Shown piece by piece: positions 45,201-49,686 of a DNA stretch of 64,000 nucleotides. Numbering within the stretch: the first letter of the stretch is position 1; every line of letters starts with the position of its first letter. The DNA is taken from NCBI GenBank assembly GCA_944382715.1, contig CALWNC010000001.1, positions 1 to 64,000 of the forward strand, in the 5' to 3' direction. The stretch is from an uncultured Clostridia bacterium. GTDB taxonomy: Bacteria > Bacillota > Clostridia > Christensenellales > UBA1242. The translations under genes and the position numbers were made by a program. The notes below the pieces were generated by a model that was given only the letters and a program-made list of their open reading frames with translations, was not told where the DNA came from and ran no database searches.

Positions 45201-47636
45201 GTTGACATTAGTAGTATTTTCGACAATATCACTTGATTCATAAATATTAAGAACATTACTATTAGCAAAAACTGAAAAATAAATTTCTTTATCTGATGTA
45301 TCAAATGAGAATAAATAGAATGTACCCCCATTACCAGAAACACTAACATCTACATAATTTGCAGAGTAAGAAGTTCCTAAATAAGTAGTATTAACTGAGA
45401 CATTACTTATATTTGTACTATCAATTGATAATTCACTACCATCTTTGTAGAACTCATAAGAATTTTGAAATTTAAAATTTTCATAAACTTGAACAACTGA
45501 ATAATCAGTATCCTCTTCACTATTGTCATCACTATATGATATAGAAGTTACATAAAAGCTTTCAGTACTTAAACCAGAATTATTACTTGTATCATTTGGT
45601 ACATAAGGTACAGCGAATTGAGCTACACCACCAGTAATTTCCAAATCATAATAGTAAGATGAATCGGTACTTATAGAGGTTTGTTCTTCGTCATTAATGT
45701 ATGTTTTTTCTTGAATATATGTAGGAGAACCATAGTCTGAGTTGCTATAATCTGATTGCATTATACCTCTTGCAAGGATAACGCCATTGTAATCTGCTGT
45801 ATAATAGTTAGAATCAAATTTATAGGTCTTATTTGTCATTGGGTCTGTATAAGGTCGATTATGTATAATTGGGACATATGTCGTGGTAGTTCCTTCAACG
45901 ACCTTAAAACACATAATGAAGAGTGCTCCGTCTTTTTCATTTGAAGCTTCACTATCTGCAAGATAAAGAACATTTCCTGCCTCAACATCACTAATTGCAT
46001 CTGAATAACTTACAACAAAAGGAATTTTTCCATATAATCCAGAACTTTTTAAAGTAGCATTTTCAAATGCTGAATAAGTAAGTACACCATTCTCATTTGT
46101 ATCAGAAGTTGAATAGATTTTACCATCACCAACAACACCTACCCACTTTGAATCAACATTTGAATAACCAGAGTATGTCCAGTTAATCAAGCTTGAATTA
46201 ACATTCATCATATAAAGCGTTAAATCATTTTGAGTCATAAAGTCAACAATGTCTGACATAACACCATATTCACTTTGAAGTTGTACAAGACCAAATTGAC
46301 CACCATCAAAGTAAGATGAAATTAAATTCGAATTGTACATTACCTTTACATTATCAACATTTTCAAGCCCTAATGCCGTAAGTACATTATAATCAATACT
46401 AGTTAACTCATTTAAATAAGTGTCACCTTGAGATAAAGTTGTATAAGAAAGTGTTTCAACAAAGTTAATCGTTTGATTGAAAATTGTAGAATAAGCCCAA
46501 GTATTGTGAACGGCTTTACCAACTTGAGAATTCATATCATAAGAGGTGATAGCGAAACCACTAATAAAACCCCTACCATTCATTTTTGACTTTAAATCTT
46601 TTAAAAGTGAATTGTTGCCTATACTATTAGTTTTAGTCATAAGAGGGACTTGTAAAACATTTCTCAAATAGTAATAGTATGCAAGTTGATCTTCACTGCT
46701 TGCCTCTACCAAATAGTATTTTGACTCGCCATCTACATCAATGCTTACACAAAAACCACTAAAACTACCATTATTCATATCAACAGGTCTAAATACACTA
46801 TTAACTGTGTATTCTGTTGCAGTTGCTATTGCGACTTGGTAGGCATCATAAGAGCCATAGCCAATTGCATAATCATTAGAAGTAGGCACAGTTGGAGAAG
46901 CGTTATTTGATAAATAAATATACTTATTATCAGAGCTCATATAAAAAGTTATCTCGTCAGTGATTGGAGCCCTTGCTTCACTTTCAGCATAATTTCTATA
47001 TCTATTTGCACTTTGAGTTGAAATACCAAAGAGAGTTGCACCAAAAGTAGAGCCAGTATCAATGTTAAGCGCTTTAACAATAGAAGCCAAAATTGCGTCA
47101 CTTGAAATGATACCAAAAATAAGAATTATTGGGAAAACAATAACAAGTGCAATGGCTTTTATTGCATTTCTAATTACAGTAGCCTTAGAGTTTGAGCCAT
47201 CACCAAATTGACCTCTACCATCGCCACCACCAGCAATGTACTGCCATTCACTTCTAATTATTGCAAAGATTGTGAAAATAATGAGAAGTACAAGACCTAC
47301 ACTACAAAGTGCTCTAAAAGTTTTTTGAACAGTATCATTGTAGAGAAATGAGAAAAGTAAATCACTCTCAGTTGCTCCTTCGATCGTGTAATAAGGACTA
47401 TTCAGCCAATAATCAAGACCGATTAGTTTTTGAATAAAATACTGCAAAAAGTCTGTAAATGCCAAAAGCCATTTACAAGCACCATAGAGCAGATTGGTTA
47501 CGAAGTTTCCAATATCATTGCCTACCTTAGCAAGCCACATACCAAAAGATTCAAACCAAGAACCAAAGGAAGTAGGTTGCAAAGTCTGAGCTGATAAAAA
47601 ACTCGAAATCGTAGCAAAAAACTTAACTAAAAACAT
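27273..47636 (-). CDS. Giant VirB6/TrbL-like membrane protein with ~5,400-residue cytoplasmic helical region (~6,787 aa)
   Basis: A 20.4-kb uninterrupted gene. The N-terminal membrane core has segments at about 102-125 (IIFTIFAIIRSE) and 152-178, and the shared motif NRYRNYAESEARAPI at about 209-223. An ectodomain reaches about residue 1,140. A second membrane block (about 1,142-1,285) includes MPVMASTIPLE and STYGVIIGINVFFILL. A Gly/Ser/Ala linker (about 1,350-1,420) follows, then over 5,300 hydrophilic, Lys/Glu/Asn-rich, mostly helical residues with several internal repeat families and a coiled-coil C-terminus. I prefer ATG 47636 (MFLVKFF), which has GAGGG just upstream; ATG 47663 has no ribosome site. 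It is first in the operon, behind a consensus promoter. Continuous coding over 20 kb at low GC argues for strong selection. The function is inferred. Confidence 0.78.
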   Translation of the reverse strand: MFLVKFFATISSFLSAQTLQPTSFGSWFESFGMWLAKVGNDIGNFVTNLLYGACKWLLAFTDFLQYFIQKLIGLDYWLNSPYYTIEGATESDLLFSFLYNDTVQKTFRALCSVGLVLLIIFTIFAIIRSEWQYIAGGGDGRGQFGDGSNSKATVIRNAIKAIALVIVFPIILIFGIISSDAILASIVKALNIDTGSTFGATLFGISTQSANRYRNYAESEARAPITDEITFYMSSDNKYIYLSNNASPTVPTSNDYAIGYGSYDAYQVAIATATEYTVNSVFRPVDMNNGSFSGFCVSIDVDGESKYYLVEASSEDQLAYYYYLRNVLQVPLMTKTNSIGNNSLLKDLKSKMNGRGFISGFAITSYDMNSQVGKAVHNTWAYSTIFNQTINFVETLSYTTLSQGDTYLNELTSIDYNVLTALGLENVDNVKVMYNSNLISSYFDGGQFGLVQLQSEYGVMSDIVDFMTQNDLTLYMMNVNSSLINWTYSGYSNVDSKWVGVVGDGKIYSTSDTNENGVLTYSAFENATLKSSGLYGKIPFVVSYSDAISDVEAGNVLYLADSEASNEKDGALFIMCFKVVEGTTTTYVPIIHNRPYTDPMTNKTYKFDSNYYTADYNGVILARGIMQSDYSNSDYGSPTYIQEKTYINDEEQTSISTDSSYYYDLEITGGVAQFAVPYVPNDTSNNSGLSTESFYVTSISYSDDNSEEDTDYSVVQVYENFKFQNSYEFYKDGSELSIDSTNISNVSVNTTYLGTSYSANYVDVSVSGNGGTFYLFSFDTSDKEIYFSVFANSNVLNIYESSDIVENTTNVNFKPAGEGGFLNSFLECQGICQRYTIKAVEVEMAELENPNSINLDASDVIEVGTFNPGDLTHNTVEGANDVFTTVNRVNINGSYSFANVLFNTLYGGTENTGELINFTSNGTNCSVQFASPVKQASVAATSVKYVFRLYNFYTAAANNGQLYEYNIGSETAEAITETPIGELDSDKSIIILINSNFSWDSRANALDLYNGKNYIATIYKNLGTTCETESELSEVTLEILYNQKTYYNIQTQNKYSDQNAIENYYKTLSATFITTFHRGSVEAKVGRADAWFNFFGWRPGVTISTYDFIRDKQSGTYFQISNGIDFDYFFDGDISLSTFFIPVKISYWVIIIASILIIKTLATAIWGVIKRFYEITLYFLAMPVMASTIPLETNGGGGRRFTDSIQRPLIQKVLSTYGVIIGINVFFILLTPIKSISQVFTDADIATSGSYFLTKLHFSAKVLNNFVYILFMLVAFTMIDALPEMVSRMLGVEGSGVLSSGKQAVDATKKNMHTAGNALTGAPLVKAWDTGKQMVGNSVIGRGVKALGSGMNKAKDRFNKGKNEGDKENESNVAPGPTTGGDGGSEGGDSHNKIDEPEGGSAAGAAAAAAGAATARSMTGDLSSATSGPSASPIATAARDTADEMDGVSDSSIENSYNEENGLNPAGDKDMAESASSEMVREMATGDTEQAQIANQIAAQVIKDKSKSSSDNLTESDVINGKNGKTGLMKDVSMDAKINAVRSTISDPKELEAFDKQFKDNDGKQLQGKALEKAQKKALENFDVKGEIDKETGELKFAVQKKDNKGNTIGEAKQVSADASKKLTSEILNSPNVGSRQINNATKNLSGQVQEKIKGVAGANLVLAAGSASTGSLNEAVINKARENQDIRGEATLRTLESSDNGKKILTSILANHKISEEDLQDSEKRKQIAKFIIDAQDSKDGNDALKLHLKNNDDKFKNNLLSTAKEEARNGNFRVTAWDLASDQEKEAYRAKKQAELDSRKSSSILEGATEEEKTSIIANTAKQVIADPALKNSELAKNIQNAVFAGNITDEELKDIDPAMLKAITGKSSAEELTDKDRAFIGFIKKNQENNSLDNFDYEDSQVLGKLKSQFNTSEGRNNAISKFSEQDISDSISKNEILTGLVGGIATKVATISLSSEQKQALATKTIEELQSFDKNELIESARVSLVNKDIDDKKIQELTGREDATAENLNDEELTLIGFIKKENGGKFTGNLNDLGATKKKLEKFSDDSYVKSVENKIFAGNVTKEDLDNLSPESLKLITGKDDATIDNLTNDKLALIGFIKKKNGSLENIDIKKEELAYNNSSERKIQFAKFSDSEIASIVSTNTDLVTLGIENVVSMDKARSFANESYSVSQSNLERAKKLDETNHESQKLINANDDRQFIAATNAKLDGKSDTTYEAIKASMGFALISGNSEENKKQIEELTQKGFLTQEYIDSQRNSGKTDKEILEAYNKEILQSRLGNFTSADIEELKAQGMNEEEIAIAYEKAKLAGKLTDKNGKPVSTDVLIGIVADVKENNEADTIALQALYTNAMSNDASKEDRSRYLAAKNVILGSLSQEQKDALPGVSALTRDEENQLKLRQIRTDEATKTDLKIAKLTKNTIVSEEEIRKIAEKDENYKKQFKDTLGKDIEESSEEERQNFYNKFNIAKNKSAMVKFEKTAKENKLLIESGMYGEGSQAEEAIEKLGGISRGLALKKASKAYADVDVSDEEIVELLDNPQNANLAEKVNKQIDGMPLGVAMRLLYGTDANGSGDKFVAETRNNERQEAIGIAKKDGELRSKILEEKKENLLTDDRIVLAARTLVSDKNNNEAQKIAQEFTKATGKDFENATSQEILSFLNSSNGKNSKKIITGNIEKNVEAITDNDVLSYLNKKGNEDVKADYMLRARASIANKGLDSISVTDDEIARKAFEDGYDQTLANRNKQNAAMQKEEQKAKEEKALAEVGLDSVDNSQEQVDILATAVKKQSDVGKQISSFATSNQTLFDEYKKQKHAETHFNETNFFNYGSISNETLSKLVDRDISSEKDLTQKEKEFVYYAYRNNGMKTENLDALNTEKISSIRQEFDKKRNTSDEELKAQFFIDNRNDQTAQQNYLTEQVKEGTELGKQIDAFSKVDEFKEYAENITKDSYTTEEIAEAAKQDSNFIAQFNRFVSNENNRSKIGNIDINQATAKEIGVFIKETGYDTSSLKDSIDKKYREENEADIKTRFYIEKFGKGTEEKNNKQQEFVSAMIDLQNGTEKGTEIATYLKINAKKYQEFEEDYKKTHEDATDAEIQAKFYSEKLTTEKKEQQKQQVADILNLEQETEVGKNMEAFIEENKGDYKTFAKNYKKAHKGEKIDENVIKTAFIAESREKYKTNGEQETINEFVLGYVNTFVNKNEVNKFSDKEENRVEFESFATAYAENVGNLETSTFAKKNRDSYNSFKKEYKIENAQKEISRYTKLNEKEYEAFEANYKETHKKATDTEIQASFYLQGENKEEIDEFIKSNDKGYQVFKSNYQATHKNATDAEIQANYFIQKKNENNVLESDIEKAFYAQNNQEIKTAFFANNLDKAFPELAKSAKTSYYLSHPETIKVYTENYVAKHFSKETINKYAEENADLFREFGSEYVKNVNVDELEKFATDNKVDFEKFKQDNSGLNELDAKREFFAQKFDIFKSDKVKNAFYADRLPESTPDIAKEIITKYYSRGSQSFVDYTTEQLNKQMQGKGGNILKNKVSLFTENNYDKFKEFSSKYVEQQVTNKNFTVEQIKEFYNKSEDLSKIGFNDAVIRKKIASGEINPEDIYSYANRDNNKDDYKAFKSGYKQSNPNKGEEDIKIAFLASRVGNAEYGEDIDKNLNGLQTDIYKEYFAENNFDVKTAFYAHNIEKINKNYANKARESFYNENKNEDIENYVANNQFVYNNFAKQYKKENGNDVDERIIKAEFYADYSRQLYGLIDETKSTINDNKEGLVSIDFAGVDEVTQRQIESANSQNFELVSAKNDNNFKNYVRQHYDGMKVSSLSSTELSEIYNNYKSNTDVTSIQDNAKKLKFIAEKSGIDVTSDEGLAQINALAKDKEKLNNEFSNLVTNNVTLTDHEKISNGITNYGASTYEIIDTDAKILASLTTEEKAYYAEKVRREKIAINTLNSEINNNSFAGQQAKAYVELNRDSYSAYLVKNNLKDNTYAMAKFVTSEIEKTETPNSDETKIQAEKIKKNFEIAAEMVGSKDHLESYVMGGKQHLRKFDQKELEGTNLSVMIGKAESMTTSNLLYEVNRGTVKGQTITNFASINIDEYKNFKNELLSGENADKYKGNESLIMVEFYKKKAKDIEQDESKYSPIEIEQVKTALSRPSNEISDDVNEFINKNENEFADFRKQKANENLSENELKASFYVERNESLDKKKLSAYVRSNGDSTQKTISDIFEQKNLTINPAANSKAIITDIEILKSKSNRTKFDEDIITQNKELVTSAIENDENTQINALGNIKNSENTKQTIDKVIASYADINENNISTRLTETKLNEEDIETLRNSGLSDYDILVNYQKAKFAFKDTENVNVESIIKAHNGDESITKLALETIGSENNDNAVRARKTLTEEVKNNAELHNELVNAVELSGSITLNESQKNRLKASLKKDGYSANQIEEKMATMSYLEIGDRLNLSISKDSEQIKIRDVMANLEKSKPTVSKEAYNVTTDTVDLFATNVSDLSSERQKNVYDSIVDENIEELKKNVDKKEILLDRTDVSTSTILSQAKRNRKFIEYLNNNNVSVKNATKADFDAFTKLNLDESNKIVENAKKSKLISENKNVFVDSIKNNKEVLQEYEKATGKKATTATDNQLLNFFTKNVSSNLTLRKNRANIESETLNKLAKNEEVTADYLKSRIQTAGEDDAVVKAVSQKANMLSVSELQKKAGIDTTKLDVSTEVVDRMVLAYAGVNSGNAREKLTKLVESGEVNIDKNTINNMTNNDIEKYFISYNRSKLDKNSQGTDNAAVLKAMQDLATKDDAKDEDKLAYNFAKEELVDIKNESTKSNEASEYRTTSAQRSISASIDEIRADASEMSKIRHTKLKETGDPSVNVVEIQDTRSDFDRELDQMFGGVTQKRTQMSMDEILDSIEQDIQKQSYVDQTYKAEASLITTEQEQDHLASSRNSGDRAKRLMGRILTGSGNLDDDERNSAEFNNKLKNKILAKKTDADKNLSDDDFVAKFMQENVVDVMDLENEIRNEQNNEKLARMAMGIDGMDSIKADIVRQDNNTLQKIAREFKKTHNGLDFNTLDITEQNAYLAKKYNDMPEIHKNTDEIYLDSLAKKNVINSTSINKLRQRAEREAMSIEGYLASGKADDLINSGYRRSDIDYSKSKNDGSLEQLAIKNMDNEIFDKMRTKITTDKTDSTASVFREERRSIVEDKVDQRIAEGKVNPITVLPDVTKMNERQRLEFQATQVMLANEIREGTAPDVLKNILNNTSLVNEEQILKNLAKSANIDINNYIAKDSSGNDVIDKEALLEKIGSQNINNYFNENYEMRETLLSIGANDLLLTVNKDQRALQHIEALNNNANLRNEVCLRQFKQENSSITSQNSKIMSYVRNNTALTSAEKRDIERDVKNDIRKQIMDELKKQNPSMSTREMNKKIDREGLDNLVSSKNKVSDNEIIKSVISDKERSAIELKVRNENKSSSSEELKELISKEINLEANMRIADKLGKDISNVKKEDLQSGISVSALGLSKVEISGVLARQDTITERKIAQKYGNYKEVENKNIKSVYDESHNELLVGKKERQEIENSIHSDKANANKSEDEIQVLINSKLKVRGAEIRSQINTNNKGEKAETLIQETMNKNLAESMGVDTSDIKGQTMSKQELNSHLVSNERKKEIEREVKANNVGKTSSQIQSLINEKIEFEANEKIASKFNIAGTGLASVNKFENNKSILKESMINRNELLLKVASSEYTDKYGKIKDTSKQKIAQTAENLKNSGKAVKFSESMYNQVLKNSSFTSQMTDEELKAFLETNSMSGTENLGIKNGAKNLKEAVGQFFTSTGKNIATGVTEGVPHAFKNVLFKITKRTPQNSAYYNNWNTSIQNQIQEVKEGKGAYENLTDEQRNEKVDELKNKLIFTNNSKPSNYNSMTSAEKLEYERNQTRLKHEAFKTTNPNYIKNKVHIKGSGNKSFFDNVGASLHIQGKNVSENIKAQHKKDLSIVKSSITEYNATKTHLDFVNNFDNIANKFLGRNSNLSKSVIKKAQSAQTVKEKQQILEEAMAKRYKIASHRVAHDSGVSRKDFLEERGIGETVVRYKDASKKYTALKSRINTHLPIPGLNAAINGVSYAIKKGIVDRFDRKNDNGEKVGRFTRWAYDRVYGRKSQEGLVAAQTRKQMLEVDMNKLEKFNLTFKGTASEYSQQVKEILGPTADKIYGKTFKLYNENSAVSIQQRGVMKTLTQLINQENKRIKYTSNIIPAASDTAAQFIGKSLTNGKTKSQIENDKVIAENINKSLNLVSTQKNVSSFDSVFARLLPQIKEQFDNRKLKLYDNDEFKLLDDSKKFEILENYLKKQLNKANRRVNNNSMLNSGKENLEKLNGMYFKRSEINHTKTSGTMQDAILKSNENYKRIVENYNISKNRYETELQHKNNLNLELINLRNTPVNSYTKKEMYRLYEQIKESEIRLKTLSTAFERDKGAKEQFEKSFATQQSITAKMSNNNLFINSKTNAFDTHDFYRQVSGPNGMYYAKINPNSTDGKQIDMITRRYMTQLNSHVDLMRRSDLMDAMLKEYIDQANIQQDITFRTSMFWSRKLDRLMFARQKALMNENELQEKAIKQNKYLTEQNRIDSRNTIRRNQDLIQEIELMRARLNKINNDFSIAMKKQGVKMEERLEEVNRNTNDSRFDAYRGQTNAKLRSLEDRITGKFRGIDDKIDSKVSQSEERTNRKYNQIDESVDKLMNENYIDNRKTEEKLDELIRNTQPGSTEHTEIEKVKDINKRKNDKNKNNKR
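37620..38420 (-). repeat. Tandem ATDxEIQAxFY repeats in the giant protein
   Basis: Three near-identical blocks, YKKTHEDATDAEIQAKFY, YKETHKKATDTEIQASFY and YQATHKNATDAEIQANYF, are encoded at about 38.40-38.34, 37.82-37.76 and 37.69-37.63 kb. They are visibly similar at DNA level. A more diverged copy (YKKAHKGEKIDENVIKTAF) lies near 38.15 kb. Looser versions with AFYA motifs continue towards about 36.3 kb. Confidence 0.85.
41311..42040 (-). repeat. Three IGFIKK repeats in the giant protein
   Basis: TGK/TGR-x-x-A-x-x-x-L-x-x-x-x-x-LIGFIKK modules occur three times, encoded at about 42.04-41.97, 41.63-41.55 and 41.39-41.31 kb. Examples are TGREDATAENLNDEELTL and TGKDDATIDNLTNDKLAL, each followed by IGFIKK. 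They show that the cytoplasmic region grew by several independent internal duplications. Confidence 0.8.
43370..43600 (-). other. GC-richer Gly/Ser/Ala-rich linker in the giant protein
   Basis: Codes for a flexible, acidic low-complexity stretch (GGDGGSEGGDSHNK, then a run of alanines, GAAAAAAAGAA) directly after the membrane block. Base composition is clearly higher in G+C than in the surroundings because of Gly and Ala codons. It probably separates the membrane channel part from the cytoplasmic helical part. Confidence 0.7.
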
Positions 47637-47741
47637 AAATCCCTCACTTTTATATTTTAACATTACTTAGTGTTTGCAAAATCACAAAAATATTAACAAA
47701 ACGGCAATATTAAAATACAGAATTTCTTATATTTCACAAAC

Positions 47742-47770
47742 ATTATACCATACCAAAAAAAATTTAACAA
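47742..47770 (-). promoter_or_regulatory. Promoter of the giant T4SS-like operon
   Basis: TTGTTA (47765-47770), a 17-bp spacer and TATAAT (47742-47747) on the minus strand, with an extended TATGG just before the -10. The untranslated leader to ATG 47636 would be about 100 bases. The same TATGGTATAAT string recurs at the virD4 and DUF4364 promoters. Confidence 0.85.
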
Positions 47771-48523
47771 ATAAATCAATAAAATATTGGAAAAAAATCT
47801 AAAAAAATTCTCATTTTATAGTTGCAAATTTCATAAAGACCACATAAATTTAATTATTTTTATAAATTTATTTTACCAAAAAAACTAGTTATATTATTAT
47901 TTATACTAAGGGTCTAACTTTTATGAAAAAAATCGACAAAAATTTTAAGAATTTTTAACTCAAATTCAAAAAGAAAAAAATATAAAAAATAGTTATGATT
48001 TAATATCATAATTTTTCGTTTAACTTTCATTAAAACTATGGGAAAAAATAATTATTATTTCATAACTTTTTTTAATGGGAAATTTTTTATTTTTAAATCT
48101 ATTTTAAAAATATCAAAATTTACATTTTAATAAATTATTAAGTATTAATTTTTAAATGAAAAAAATAAAAAAATCTAAGAAAAAAGTATTTTTTATGATA
48201 AAATTTACACTTTATCTACATTTTTAGTATTTTTCAATATTTTAGACTTGTAAAAGAAAAAGATAAAAAAATTAATTTTAAAATTAAGATATTTTAAGCT
48301 ATATATAAATTTAATCTAACTTTTTATTGAAAAAAATCGCAATTACCAAAAATCAAAAAAACTTCTAAATAAAAAAATTAGTAAGTATTTCAATAGAATA
48401 TAAATCTATTAGTTATATTCTCAAATACAATACTAAAGTATAATAATACTACATTATCGTTAATCTTTTAATTAACCAGCGAGCCAGTTTTCAAAAAAAG
48501 TAAGTAAACTAATAAAATCTAAT
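47771..48523. other. Long, very AT-rich intergenic region
   Basis: About 750 bp of roughly 15-20% GC with no credible gene on either strand. I see only A/T tracts, a weak 7-bp hairpin near 47.99-48.01 kb (TTATGAT/ATCATAA), and an imperfect direct repeat starting TCTAACTTTT at 47913 and 48315. It separates the first small-pilin gene from the giant operon promoter. It could hold regulator sites, a small RNA or curved DNA, but nothing is proven. Confidence 0.5.
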
Positions 48524-48556
48524 AAAAAAAATCACTAGATTTACTAGTGATTTTTA
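48524..48556 (-). terminator. Terminator after pilin-like gene 1
   Basis: Stem ATCACTAG with CTAGTGAT, extended by A/T pairs, five-base loop, and a T-tract on the minus strand. It lies just past the stop codon at 48563 and looks functional in both directions. Confidence 0.9.
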
Positions 48557-48562
48557 ATATAA

Positions 48563-48916
48563 TTATTTACCAAAACTTGTACTTACACCGTCACCAAACA
48601 ATGATTTAATGTAACCACCGTTAAGTACGAGCATAATAACTGCGATGAATACAACAGCAATAAGGCAACCAACAATAACATTGATTAAAGAACTTTTTGC
48701 TTTTTTCTTGTCTTCTTCTTCTTCTGCTTTAGCATATTTAACTGCAAGTTGAATTCCATAGAACAAACCAAGAATTAATACAACGCCAATTAAAATTGGA
48801 AGAATTACATTAACAATACCTTGGAAAGTATTGTAAGCACCACTTGCAACATTGTCAATTGCAGAAATTTGTGCACTTGTATTTGAATTTGTGCAAACTA
48901 AATTTAAAATACTCAT
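48563..48916 (-). CDS. VirB2/TrbC-like small two-helix membrane protein 1 (pilin candidate)
   Basis: A 117-aa protein with a polar N-terminus (about 30 residues) and a hydrophobic helix at about 33-58. A charged cytoplasmic loop (KYAKAEEEEDKKKAKSS) follows, then a second helix at about 77-100 and a short polar tail. This helix-loop-helix plan and size fit VirB2/TrbC-type pilins and other small T4SS channel subunits. It is clearly paralogous to the next gene: both have LFYGIxLAVKYAK and a following LINxI[IV]G. AAAGGAGA precedes the ATG. It has its own promoter (TTGCAA-N17-TACTAT) and a strong terminator, so it is expressed as a separate unit, as expected for an abundant subunit. No canonical Sec signal cleavage site is obvious. 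Confidence 0.75.
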   Translation of the reverse strand: MSILNLVCTNSNTSAQISAIDNVASGAYNTFQGIVNVILPILIGVVLILGLFYGIQLAVKYAKAEEEEDKKKAKSSLINVIVGCLIAVVFIAVIMLVLNGGYIKSLFGDGVSTSFGK

Positions 48917-48962
48917 AATTTTCTCCTTTTCTTATTTTTAAATTACTTAATCGACTGTCTAT

Positions 48963-48991
48963 ATAGTAACACAAGAATTTTTATTTTGCAA
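48963..48991 (-). promoter_or_regulatory. Promoter of pilin-like gene 1
   Basis: TTGCAA (48986-48991), a 17-bp spacer and TACTAT (48963-48968) on the minus strand. The rest of the 48917-49210 gap holds no gene that I can support. Confidence 0.75.
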
Positions 48992-49190
48992 ATAAATTTA
49001 AGCATTTTTTTAAAAAATTTATTTTTTCTTTTATTTTGCCAATTTTATAAAGAAAATTATACATAAACAACAATTTGTACTACTCTACTAGACAGTGATA
49101 GCATTAAAATAATATTTAAGCTACTTTTAGAGTGTGAAAATAGAAATAGAATTATGCATTGAAACAATCTTTACTTAAAATTATATAATA

Positions 49191-49213
49191 AAAAAATGCC
49201 TCTTCGGCATTTA
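49191..49213 (-). terminator. Terminator overlapping the end of pilin-like gene 2
   Basis: Stem AAATGCC with GGCATTT, five-base loop, then seven T on the minus strand. The stem begins within the stop codon region of the gene ending at 49211. Confidence 0.85.
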
Positions 49214-49510
49214 ACTATCTATAAAATTGGCAAGAGGTCCACGAATAGCATAAAGAACTGCAATTAAAACTACGACCACAACTGCACCAATAATAAAATT
49301 AATAAGTGTTTTTTGAGCATTAGCTCTTTCTTCTGCAGTATTACATTTCGCATATTTTACAGCCAAAAATATTCCATAAAACAGACTAAGCAACAAAACA
49401 ACACCAATCGCATAAGGCCCAATTAATGTAAGACCTTCATAAATTGGATTTATAACCTCTTCACCACCGGAGGCAAGCACTAGTGAATAAAACATATTAA
49501 AAAATTTCAT
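49211..49510 (-). CDS. VirB2/TrbC-like small two-helix membrane protein 2 (pilin candidate)
   Basis: A protein of about 99 aa with the same plan as its neighbour at 48.6 kb: a short N-terminus, a helix (GPYAIGVVLLLSLFYGIFLAV), a loop (KYAKCNTAEERANAQ), a second helix (INFIIGAVVVVVLIAVLYAI) and a short tail. I chose ATG 49510 (MKFFNMFYS), with AGGTGG upstream; longer GTG starts overlap that ribosome site. It has its own promoter with TTGCAA as -35 and its own terminator. The loop has a single cysteine not present in the paralogue. A pilin or channel-subunit role is inferred from size, topology and neighbourhood. It may be a minor or alternative subunit. Confidence 0.72.
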   Translation of the reverse strand: MKFFNMFYSLVLASGGEEVINPIYEGLTLIGPYAIGVVLLLSLFYGIFLAVKYAKCNTAEERANAQKTLINFIIGAVVVVVLIAVLYAIRGPLANFIDS

Positions 49511-49534
49511 TGTTTCCACCACCTATATACATCT

Positions 49535-49563
49535 ATATTATCAAAATTGTCTCAATCTTGCAA
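49535..49563 (-). promoter_or_regulatory. Promoter of pilin-like gene 2
   Basis: TTGCAA (49558-49563), a 17-bp spacer and TAATAT (49535-49540) with an extended TGA on the minus strand. The -35 is embedded in the 8-bp palindrome CTTGCAAG, flanked by AAATTG and CAATTT, which could be an operator. Confidence 0.75.
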
Positions 49564-49615
49564 GCAATTTGAAATATTTTTATTTTATTTTTTGCAATAA
49601 TTTATATTTTTTCAT

Positions 49616-49644
49616 TTGCGCCCACTTATCTATTATGGTATAAT
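49616..49644 (+). promoter_or_regulatory. Promoter of the virD4-like operon
   Basis: TTGCGC (49616-49621), a 17-bp spacer and TATAAT (49639-49644) preceded by TATGG. It is divergent from the pilin-2 promoter, only about 50 bp away, so a shared regulator is possible. Confidence 0.75.
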
Positions 49645-49686
49645 AATTATTAGTTATAACAATTATATTTATATAGGAGAAAAATT

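Noticed and set aside
27273..47636. Assembly artefact or fused neighbouring genes
   Set aside because: The frame is open for over 20 kb with a consistent residue style, a single start and a promoter. No internal ribosome site plus stop pattern suggested merged genes, though long-read confirmation would be needed to exclude collapsed or expanded repeats.
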